Below are positions 26,901 to 32,728 of a stretch of 32,728 bases of DNA, piece by piece. Positions within the stretch are counted from its first letter, which is position 1; the number at the start of each line of letters is the position of its first letter. The position numbers were made by a program, and so were the translations under genes. Under the pieces are notes generated by a model that searched no databases, was not told the DNA's origin, and saw nothing but the letters and a program-made list of their open reading frames with translations. The DNA is taken from contig JAFTDG010000129.1 in assembly GCA_017454325.1 (NCBI GenBank), positions 1 to 32,728 on the forward strand. The letters run 5' to 3'. The DNA comes from Desulfovibrio sp. Its GTDB lineage: Bacteria; Desulfobacterota; Desulfovibrionia; Desulfovibrionales; Desulfovibrionaceae.

Positions 26901-27641
26901 AGCCGTACGGAGGTATCACCGCTTGAATCACTGCCAGACATAAACCTGGCTGCTGAAGAAAAATCCTGTGCCGATATTTTAAAACGTCAACCCACAGAGG
27001 AAGAATTTGTTCTCTATCTTAATCACCCAGCGGATGCTTTGAAGACAATCCAGTTTCGTGCGCAATTTGGTGATCCCAACAATCTTCCTTTGCACGTCTG
27101 GTTTGAAGGCATGAAAGTAGGTGATGACCTTAATTTTAACGATAGTAGTGGCAAACCTCACCATTTGCACTTGCTGGGGATTTCCCGTCCCAATCCGGCG
27201 GGCATGTCTGTTTGTCGCTATGTACTGGATTCAGAATTCCTCAACTGTGAGGTACAAGTCGCTCGTCCTACGGGTACTGCGGGAACTGAAATCCTTATGG
27301 CTGATCCTGCCGATAAATATCAAGTTGCAGCACCCAGTAATGGAGATCTGTGGGTAATGTATGTGCATCCTGGGGATTTGGTAAAGGCAGGTGAAGAACT
27401 ATTTAATGTATCAATCATGAAGCAGGAGAAGGCTGTACTTGCTCCTGTGGATGGGATTGTAAAGCGGGTGCTTAAGACTGCCGACTTCAAGGAAAGCAAA
27501 AAGATGGTTTCGGTCAAGGAAGGTGAACTTATTGTTGAATTAGGGCCAGTGCCTCGCGTTTGTCCCAACGAGGCTTGTGGCCAGCCCATCCCTATGGATA
27601 ATACCGCCTATTGTCCTTATTGTGGTACTCGTGTGAATTAG
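23940..27641 (+). CDS. pyc: Pyruvate carboxylase with C-terminal zinc ribbon
   Basis: The 1233-residue protein has a biotin carboxylase domain (about 14-470; GIHPGWGFASED, ERDCSVQRNHQKLIEITP). A carboxyltransferase domain follows (about 535-880; metal-site DTTTRD near 545, Lys724 in GMKDMAG, HYHRH), then a biotinyl domain with Lys1161 in IMKQEK. It makes oxaloacetate from pyruvate and bicarbonate. MKQ replaces the common MKM. After the biotinyl domain is a four-cysteine element, C1208-x4-C1213-x11-C1225-x2-C1228, which looks like a zinc ribbon and is not part of classical pyruvate carboxylase. The frame is open from 23886, but AAGGG at about 23926-23930 supports the ATG at 23940. Neighbours birA and the PEP synthase-like gene fit the function. 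Confidence 0.93.
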   Translation: MANKSFAEVQRFLKGKVILVANRGIPARRICRSIRERFDAIAAMTATDVDKTAPAASAAQELLLLGAEPRAYLDLDSIIAKARQRGVVGIHPGWGFASEDTRFPERCKAAGITFIGATAEAMNLLGNKVQAREVARKLGIPVVPGSESAVDIPTARKLIKEIGLPIMLKAEGGGGGRGIFAIHNEAELEDAFFKASTMAQASFGNPRLFVEKFLSDVRHIEIQVIADMYGNVFAFDERDCSVQRNHQKLIEITPSPWTGITRKLRDRLKDYARRLVRAVGYHSLATVEFLVTADGTPYLIEVNTRLQVEHGITESRYGIDLVEEQIAVAFGAELRFREDNLRPSYCAMQVRINCENPQDNFAPNSGLISRYVSPGGPGVRLDSNICAGYEFPANYDSAGALLISYAPDWEKTLAIMTRALNEYAIGGIKTTIPFFRQVLKHPLFRSGNINTYFIAEHPELMSYTDLAPEGERLAKLVAEISAKGYNPFVQLGQYRSIDTPALGEFAPVLPPVDSALRRKPSPYPHGDRKATLDFIRDSGYVHFTDTTTRDQTQSNSGNRFRLAEDRLLGPYLDNAGFFSLENGGGAHFHVAMLANMTYPFSEAREWSHFAPKTLKQLLVRSTNVLGYTPQPRNLMLKTGEMICDHYQVVRCFDFLNHVENMRPIAEVVMSRKDVIFQPALSMSYAKGFDVKHYLDVTESMLRMVADIMGVSLKEASRNIILGMKDMAGICPPRFMKEIVTALRKAWPELVLHYHRHYTDGLFVPACGAAAAAGTHIIDVALGSSVRSYGQGDVLATMAYMEDELGLTCNLDKNVLRDANFVCKQIMPYYDRYCSTYFKGIDYDVTRHGMPGGATSSSQEGAMKQGYIHLLPYMLKFLEGTRQIVRYHDVTPGSQITWNTAFLAVTGAWKRGGEEEVRYLLEVLGHATRTPENELTDEMRQARLHIYRDCNDAFRNLLLGKFGRLPLGFPADWVYRSAFGSDWKNAIASRTEVSPLESLPDINLAAEEKSCADILKRQPTEEEFVLYLNHPADALKTIQFRAQFGDPNNLPLHVWFEGMKVGDDLNFNDSSGKPHHLHLLGISRPNPAGMSVCRYVLDSEFLNCEVQVARPTGTAGTEILMADPADKYQVAAPSNGDLWVMYVHPGDLVKAGEELFNVSIMKQEKAVLAPVDGIVKRVLKTADFKESKKMVSVKEGELIVELGPVPRVCPNEACGQPIPMDNTAYCPYCGTRVN

Positions 27642-27742
27642 TGTGTTGTATAAAAGGATGCGAGATTTTGTAGACAGTTTCCTTATGGCACTGTAAGATT
27701 ACTTCAAATAGAACGGTTTTGTTTCCTAACCCGGAGGAAAAC

Positions 27743-30700
27743 ATGACTAAGACTTCCGCCAAGTCTGCACAGGCAAAAACCAAGGGCACTGCAACTGAAA
27801 CTCCTCAAAAAAAGTTGGTGCTTACAGGTGCCGACATTGTGCAGATTGGCCCAGAAGCGGAAATGCTCGTCGGTGGTAAAAACTACAACACTGCTCTCAT
27901 CAGTCAGATTGAAGGCATACAGGCACCATTCTTTCGTGCCATATCTTCTCTGGCTTTCCATCGTTTGATGGACGAAACTAGAGTTAAGGGGAGTATTGTT
28001 CGTGGCATTGTGGACCGGGAATACGGTCGCATAGATTGGAATGACCCTGAAATCAACCGGGATCCAGAATTCTTACAAAAATTTGTTCGCCAGCTTGGCA
28101 AGCAGATTCACGAGGCTGCAGTAGCAGATGGTGAACCAGCCAAAACAAAGTTGCGCACTTTTGTGAATACCGTTGTTGATGGATTTGCCACATCACCGGA
28201 GGGTATCGACCAATTACGCAAACGTTCCATCATGGTGCAATCTGCTATCCTTTCCGTTGATGTGCCCCCAGATGTCGATGCCGCTGTACGCAATGCGTAT
28301 CAGGCTATTTGCAAGGATAATGGGGATGACATGACGCCTGTGGCAGTGCGGTCCTCTGCAGCGGGTGAAGATTCACGCAAAAAAGCATTTGCAGGCTTGC
28401 AAGATACATATTTGAATATGGTAGGCGAGGACAATGTTGTCGAAGCCTATCACTGGGATTGCGCTTCTGCCTATAATTTACGGTCCATGACATACCGTCG
28501 AGAGGCTATTCTTGACGCTTTGGCAAAGGCGGAAGAAACGGGTGATGAGAGTATTGCTGAAAACGCAAAGAAAGAATGGGCTATTGAAAACACTTCCCTT
28601 TCAGTTTGCATGATGCAGATGATCAATCCGGTTATTTCCGGTACTGCTTTTGCTGCTGATACCGCCACCGGCTGCCGTGGCACCGACCGTAAGGATCTTG
28701 TGAGTATTGACGCCAGTTATGGCCTCGGTGAAGCCGTAGTAGGCGGCAAAGTTACCCCTGACAAGATGTATGTGTTCAAGCGGGATGATGGCGGTGAAGT
28801 GGTTATCCGCCATATGGGCTGCAAAGATATGAAGATCGTCTATGACGAACGTGGTGGTACCAGGGAAGTGCCAGTGCCAGAATTGGAGGCTTTACGTTGG
28901 GCGCTTTCCCTCAACCAAGCCGAACGCGTGGCTAATGGCGTGCGTGCTGTAAGCAAGGCCTACGGTGGCATCATAATGGATACTGAATTCTGTATTGATG
29001 CCAAGGATCGCCTTTGGTTTGTTCAGGCTCGTCCAGAAACACGCTGGAATGAAGAACTTGATCTACACCCGACAACTATTTTCATGCGTCGGCGTGAAGT
29101 GGATCCCAAAGCTGCAAAAAATGCTGAAGTGTTGCTTGTCGGCAATGGCGCTTCGCGTGGGGCGGGGCAGGGCACTGTTCGTTATTTACGCTCAGCTCTT
29201 GAGATGAATAAAGTATCCAAGGGCGACGTACTCGCTGCAGAACGCACAGATCCTGATATGGTGCCCGGCATGCGCGTGGCTTCGGCCATTATGGCGGACG
29301 TGGGGGGCGACACAAGTCATGCCGCAATTACTTCACGTGAACTTGGTATAGCTGCAGTTATCGGCATTCAACATTTGGATGTCCTACGGGCCTTAGATGG
29401 TGCTGAAGTAACCGTAGATGGAACACATGGAAGGGTATATCGTGGCCTCCTGCCCCTGCATGAAGTTGGTGGCGAGATGGATGTATCCAAATTGCCCATC
29501 ACTAAAACCAAGGTCGGTTTGGTGCTGGCTGATGTGGGGCAGGCGCTCTTTCTTTCGCGTTTGCGTCAATTTAAGCAATTTGAGGTCGGTCTGCTTCGTG
29601 CTGAGTTTATGTTGGGCAATATTGGCGTACATCCAAAAGCATTGGAGGCTTTTGATAACGGAGAATTGGACACGGTCGTACAGGCAAAGCTGAAAGAGCT
29701 GGAGGACAAACTTTCAAAGATTCTGCGAGAGCAAATGGCTGTAGGCCTCATAAGTAATACATTTAACCTTCGCGAGTACGTGGGTGAAGTAACTGGGCTC
29801 GCTGCCGAAGTCGAAGGGCTGGCAGAATCAGCCAATGAACATAATGCAGAAGAGCTATTGTTACAGCACCGTAAAATGCGAGAGCTGGATAACAAAATTG
29901 ATCAGCATATGGAGCGTGCTACACGACGTTTAGAAATACTTAAAACCTCTAACGATTTAGCTGAACATGTACGTATCATAATGGGCTATGATGATGAGCT
30001 TGCACTGCTCAACCCCAATGATCCTGAAGCAGCCAAACGAGCTTCAGAAATTGAGGCCAGTGTTGAGGCCCATGTGCGTGGTATACGGGAACTTCCTGTA
30101 GTTTCCCATGTGCTTTCAGAAATCAATCGATTGCGCGAGGAAGTTGGCTTACGTTCTGGTTTGAAGAAGGAAATGGATGATGTTCGAAATCTCCCAGAAA
30201 AAATTCGAACTCTCATCAAATCTCGTGGGTTCCGTACAGGCAAAGAACATTATGTCCAGACTCTTGCGCAGAACCTCGCGCTTTTTGCCATGGCATTTTA
30301 TGGCAAGCCTATCACATATCGTACAACGGACTTCAAGAGCAATGAGTACCGAAATCTTTTGGGCGGTAATCTCTTTGAACTCATGGAAGCCAATCCTATG
30401 TTGGGCTATCGTGGAGTGTCGCGAAATATTCATGACTGGGAGATTGAAGCATTTAAACTTGCACGGGGTATGTATGGCGGTTCCAATCTGCGTATGATGT
30501 TGCCCTTTGTACGTACTTTGGAAGAAGCACGGTCAATGAGGACATATCTTGAGCAAGTTCATAAACTCAAGAGTGGTCAGGATGGCCTAAAGATCATACT
30601 TATGTGTGAGCTACCATCCAATGCCATACTCTCCAAGCAGTTCATTACAGAGTTTGATGGTTTTTCTATCGGTTCGAACGATATGACTCAGATGGTGCTT

Positions 30701-31315
30701 GCAACGGACCGAGACAACGCAAGGCTATCTCATATCTACGATGAAGAGGATCCGGCTGTCGTATGGTCGATCCTTTCCAGTATCTTCACGGGACAGAAGT
30801 ACGGTAAAAAGGTCGGTTTCTGCGGACAAGGAGTTTCCAACAGTATCATTTTGCGTGGATTGGTTGCTATTGCCGGCATTACATCGGCTTCTGTTGTGCC
30901 GGATACTTATTTCCAGACTGTCTTCGATATTGCTGCTGTTGAGGCTGATAATCTTACGGCGAAAGATTTAGGCAAATGGCTTGCACAACAGCACCATAAG
31001 CGTCTAGCAGACCTTATGGAAAAGGCTGGCTATGGACATATTCTCAAGAAGTATACGGAACCACAGGATATGTTGGAATGGTATGAAGGGGAATTACAGC
31101 GGCGACATGAGCAGTTCCGTGAGCATCTCGATACCCCCAAAGAATCGTTCTATCGTTCGGAGCTTGAAGGCTTCCGTGCAACTTTTCATAAGCCAGTTAT
31201 CTACGCCACATGGAATTGGGACGAAACTGTTGAAGATGCCTTACACCATGCCGGCTTTACAACCTTTGATGAGCAATTTGCCGCCATGGAGAAGTCGCGC
31301 ATGCTGAATGATTGA
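27743..31315 (+). CDS. Phosphoenolpyruvate synthase-like enzyme with coiled-coil insert
   Basis: The 1190-residue protein has an N-terminal PEP/pyruvate-binding ATP-grasp domain (about 45-455; VAVRSSAAGEDS, FAGLQDTYLN) and a phospho-His swivelling domain with His526 in GGDTSHAAITSRELG. A C-terminal TIM barrel follows (VGLLRAEFML, then YRTTDFKSNEYRNL, GSNDMTQMVLATDRD and the Cys of VGFCGQGVSN). This is the order of PEP synthase, which converts pyruvate and ATP to PEP, AMP and phosphate. It is about 400 residues longer than E. coli PpsA. About 190 of these form a charged helical insert (about 630-825) inside the barrel. GGAGG at 27732-27736 selects the ATG at 27743 over 27719. It follows pyc by 101 bases. 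Confidence 0.88.
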   Translation: MTKTSAKSAQAKTKGTATETPQKKLVLTGADIVQIGPEAEMLVGGKNYNTALISQIEGIQAPFFRAISSLAFHRLMDETRVKGSIVRGIVDREYGRIDWNDPEINRDPEFLQKFVRQLGKQIHEAAVADGEPAKTKLRTFVNTVVDGFATSPEGIDQLRKRSIMVQSAILSVDVPPDVDAAVRNAYQAICKDNGDDMTPVAVRSSAAGEDSRKKAFAGLQDTYLNMVGEDNVVEAYHWDCASAYNLRSMTYRREAILDALAKAEETGDESIAENAKKEWAIENTSLSVCMMQMINPVISGTAFAADTATGCRGTDRKDLVSIDASYGLGEAVVGGKVTPDKMYVFKRDDGGEVVIRHMGCKDMKIVYDERGGTREVPVPELEALRWALSLNQAERVANGVRAVSKAYGGIIMDTEFCIDAKDRLWFVQARPETRWNEELDLHPTTIFMRRREVDPKAAKNAEVLLVGNGASRGAGQGTVRYLRSALEMNKVSKGDVLAAERTDPDMVPGMRVASAIMADVGGDTSHAAITSRELGIAAVIGIQHLDVLRALDGAEVTVDGTHGRVYRGLLPLHEVGGEMDVSKLPITKTKVGLVLADVGQALFLSRLRQFKQFEVGLLRAEFMLGNIGVHPKALEAFDNGELDTVVQAKLKELEDKLSKILREQMAVGLISNTFNLREYVGEVTGLAAEVEGLAESANEHNAEELLLQHRKMRELDNKIDQHMERATRRLEILKTSNDLAEHVRIIMGYDDELALLNPNDPEAAKRASEIEASVEAHVRGIRELPVVSHVLSEINRLREEVGLRSGLKKEMDDVRNLPEKIRTLIKSRGFRTGKEHYVQTLAQNLALFAMAFYGKPITYRTTDFKSNEYRNLLGGNLFELMEANPMLGYRGVSRNIHDWEIEAFKLARGMYGGSNLRMMLPFVRTLEEARSMRTYLEQVHKLKSGQDGLKIILMCELPSNAILSKQFITEFDGFSIGSNDMTQMVLATDRDNARLSHIYDEEDPAVVWSILSSIFTGQKYGKKVGFCGQGVSNSIILRGLVAIAGITSASVVPDTYFQTVFDIAAVEADNLTAKDLGKWLAQQHHKRLADLMEKAGYGHILKKYTEPQDMLEWYEGELQRRHEQFREHLDTPKESFYRSELEGFRATFHKPVIYATWNWDETVEDALHHAGFTTFDEQFAAMEKSRMLND

Positions 31316-31328
31316 CATGTTGTACCTT

Positions 31329-31364
31329 TTAGTGAGTTGTTCCATTATGTTGCTGTAAATCCAT
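31329..31364 (-). CDS. Isolated 11-codon ORF with consensus Shine-Dalgarno
   Basis: On the minus strand, TAGGAGGT (complement of 31371-31378) lies 7 bases before an ATG at 31364. The ATG opens the 11-residue frame MDLQQHNGTTH and ends in TAA at 31331-31329. This is the best Shine-Dalgarno in the region. The hairpin at 31397-31429 would lie in the leader. It could be a leader peptide, the surviving start of a deleted gene, or chance. Nothing downstream on that strand continues as a gene; it runs antisense into the PEP synthase-like gene. Confidence 0.25.
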   Translation of the reverse strand: MDLQQHNGTTH

Positions 31365-31396
31365 ATTTATTACCTCCTAGAGAATGGATAAGCTAC

Positions 31397-31429
31397 ACAA
31401 AGGCGTGGTATTAGCAACCACGCCTTTGT
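31397..31429 (+). terminator. Strong intrinsic terminator-like hairpin
   Basis: A perfect 13-bp stem, ACAAAGGCGTGGT pairing with ACCACGCCTTTGT, has a 7-base loop (31410-31416). The sequence after it is AT-rich, with six T at 31440-31446 and only two directly after the stem. It lies 82 bases after the PEP synthase stop and most likely ends the pyc/pps transcript. Confidence 0.75.
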
Positions 31430-31488
31430 TATAAAAATAGTTTTTTAGTGCTACAAATGGATTTCTCGAAGCTTTTATAGTTTTGATA

Positions 31489-31507
31489 CTGTCTAAAAAC
31501 TGGACAG
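31489..31507. repeat. Inverted repeat beside the tetR break
   Basis: CTGTC (31489-31493) and GACAG (31503-31507) flank TAAAAACTG. The sequence TGTCTAAAAACTGGACA resembles the kind of terminal sequence found on some insertion sequences, and also a small operator. It sits 17 bases before the point where the tetR-like frame begins. No transposase is present, so an IS scar is only a hypothesis. Confidence 0.3.
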
Positions 31508-31524
31508 CTTTGATATTTGCTTGA

Positions 31525-31989
31525 AAAAAATTAATCATTGATGCTTTTGTGGAGGAATGGGTCGCCCCTGTGATGCGTCAAATCTGGAACGCTCTGTCGC
31601 TGGACGGAACACCCCACGAAGTACTGTCAACTTTTTTAGACGGTCTGCTGGCAGCTGTGGTTGAAGCACCAATGTTGCCCTGGCTCTGGAGCCACGAAAT
31701 TCTGAATGCCGGAGGATGTCTACGTCAGAAGGTTGTGGCCCATATCCCAAAGCAAAGGTTTACGACCCTATGCAATGTTTTCGCAGTCGTACAAAAGAAT
31801 GGAAATGTACGAGGAGATGTCATCCCAAGCTTTGTACTAACCGCCGTCATGGGAGTTGTAATACTGCCCTTGGCAGCACGAGATGTCTTCGAAGGGGTTA
31901 CTGCTGTTTCCATGCCGGACAGGGAGGCGCTGCGACGGCACGCGTTACATACTCCTGCACCGTATGATGAAGCTGGAAGGAGAAACACT
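31525..31989 (+). pseudogene. TetR-family regulator lacking its DNA-binding domain
   Basis: The frame, open from just after a TGA at 31522-31524, encodes about 155 residues matching the C-terminal ligand-binding half of a TetR regulator. Landmarks are LIIDAFVEEWVAPVM, then PMLPWLWSHEILNAGG, GDVIPSFVLTAVMG and ILPLAARDVF. In TetR proteins a helix-turn-helix of about 55 residues should come first; the 200 bases upstream encode none in any frame. There is no Shine-Dalgarno before the first possible start (GTG 31549). The frame has no stop before the HlyD gene and runs straight into it. TetR-HlyD pairs of this type are known (E. coli cecR/ybiH-ybhG). I read this as a decapitated regulator; a silent in-frame fusion is the alternative. 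Confidence 0.7.
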
Positions 31990-32728
31990 GTGCCTGTGAG
32001 ATTGTTCATTGCTCTAGTCGCATGTTTCCTGACCGCATGTGTGGATACAGGGGATACGGCATTCCAGGGCTATGTTGAAGGCGATTATATCTATCTTGCC
32101 TCGGCGATAGCCGGACGACTGGAAGCCCTGCCACAACCCAAAGGCACACTTGTGGGTAGGAATGCCGTATTATGCTACCTAGAATCTGACTACGAACGAC
32201 AGGCCCTCAGCGCTGCCGAGGCAAACTTGGATGCGGCTAAAGCAACTCTAGAGGATATGGAACACGGCCGCAGGCCGGAGGAAGTGTCTATGGTCAAGGC
32301 CCAGTTACGTCAGGCTAAGGCCGATGCATCCAACGCGCAGCAGCAGTTACGCCGCTATGAAGCATTACGCAAAAGCGGTGGCGTTTCCCAGCGCGCGTTG
32401 GATGACGCCCGGGCTCGTGCCAAGACCACATCTGCACGAGTGACTGAACTGGAGAGTCAGGTAGACGTGTTCAACCTACCTGAACGCGATTACAGGCTTA
32501 AGGCGCAGCGCTCTCTGGTGGCGGCGGAACTGGCCCATGTCGGGCAAGCGCGATGGAATCTGGCGCAAAAGGAATTGAAAGCCCCGGCTGCAGGACTGAT
32601 AGTGGACACACTATACCGGGAGGGAGAATGGGTTGCGGCGGGCAGTCCCGTAATCCAGCTTCTGCCGCCGGGAAATGTCAAAGTACGTTTTTTTGTCCCA
32701 GAGAAACAGCTGTCACGCCTGTATCCTG
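31990..32728 (+). CDS. HlyD/YbhG-type efflux adaptor lipoprotein, cut by window end
   Basis: A GTG at 31990 with AAGGAG (31977-31982) 7 bases upstream opens a frame that runs off the window after 246 codons. The product starts with a short lipoprotein signal (ALVACFLTAC, Cys17). A lipoyl half follows (YVEGDYIYLASAIAGRLEAL), then a long helical hairpin rich in Ala, Arg and Gln (about 70-185). The second lipoyl half is KAPAAGLIVDTLYREGEWV, with the start of the barrel domain after it. It is the periplasmic adaptor of a probable ABC-type efflux system; pump genes would be expected just beyond the window. It differs from the first HlyD gene in being lipid-anchored, not membrane-spanning. The missing HTH in the preceding tetR remnant suggests lost repression. 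Confidence 0.88.
   Translation, partial: MPVRLFIALVACFLTACVDTGDTAFQGYVEGDYIYLASAIAGRLEALPQPKGTLVGRNAVLCYLESDYERQALSAAEANLDAAKATLEDMEHGRRPEEVSMVKAQLRQAKADASNAQQQLRRYEALRKSGGVSQRALDDARARAKTTSARVTELESQVDVFNLPERDYRLKAQRSLVAAELAHVGQARWNLAQKELKAPAAGLIVDTLYREGEWVAAGSPVIQLLPPGNVKVRFFVPEKQLSRLYP

Larger units (their letters stand above)
31316..31524. other. AT-rich non-coding stretch after the PEP synthase gene
   Basis: These 209 bases separate the PEP synthase-like gene from the tetR remnant. They hold a terminator hairpin, a minus-strand 11-codon ORF with a consensus Shine-Dalgarno, and an inverted repeat, each listed separately. No frame here encodes a TetR-type DNA-binding domain, although one would be expected just upstream of 31525. 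Confidence 0.6.

Noticed and set aside
31557..31664. An ATG at 31557 with GGAGG just upstream
   Set aside because: It opens only about 36 codons, out of frame with the TetR-like residues, and ends at a TGA, so the Shine-Dalgarno match is probably chance.
1..32728. CRISPR array, tRNA, rRNA, riboswitch or prophage
   Set aside because: No regularly spaced repeats, no recognisable tRNA or rRNA sequence, no conserved riboswitch leader and no phage or transposase genes were seen on reading both strands.

Overview
The window looks like chromosomal backbone from a Desulfovibrionaceae-type deltaproteobacterium (Desulfovibrio relatives), with medium GC content. I infer this from the whole set: a 1233-residue pyruvate carboxylase next to birA and a 1190-residue PEP synthase-like enzyme, an FmdB zinc ribbon with a Cys/Gly-rich tail, a YcaO-TPR protein, gmhA (so a Gram-negative outer membrane with heptose), and lipoprotein-type HlyD adaptors. 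The genus assignment is from memory of these families, not from a search. Most genes are intact housekeeping genes. No tRNA, rRNA, CRISPR array, prophage or complete insertion sequence was seen.

Layout. (1) 1-6240: a lipoprotein (minus) diverges from an orphan HlyD-type membrane-fusion protein (plus). A two-gene minus operon, class I methyltransferase then YcaO-TPR, converges on the HlyD gene and diverges from prmA. prmA is followed by two small membrane-protein ORFs, one of only 50 codons. (2) 6283-13797: a long run of minus-strand genes. In transcription order these are gmhA, a small methyltransferase, fmdB, hemC, a Lon-like protease, a TetR regulator, an HD phosphohydrolase and ddl. (3) 13928-18035: a plus-strand run of nadK, an ARMT1-like (DUF89) protein and gatB. 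(4) 18064-19020: an unrecognised minus-strand protein with three internal repeats. (5) 19207-31315: a plus-strand run of phoH, pgpH-type HD phosphohydrolase, ybeY, birA, pyruvate carboxylase and PEP synthase-like protein. A strong intrinsic terminator follows it. (6) 31316-32728: a disturbed stretch with an isolated 11-codon ORF carrying a consensus Shine-Dalgarno, an inverted repeat, a TetR-family gene that has lost its DNA-binding half, and the start of a lipoprotein HlyD/YbhG-type efflux adaptor cut by the window edge.

How the genes work together. birA, pyc and the PEP synthase-like gene form a C3/C4 module: BirA biotinylates the carboxylase, which makes oxaloacetate from pyruvate, and the PEP synthase makes PEP from pyruvate. 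phoH-pgpH-ybeY is the widely conserved RNA/ribosome maturation cluster with a c-di-AMP-type phosphodiesterase. nadK, gatB, hemC, ddl and gmhA are core biosynthetic genes. The least explained parts are the YcaO/methyltransferase pair (possible protein modification), the divergent ARMT1-like protein, the repeat protein, and the decapitated TetR that reads in frame into the HlyD gene.
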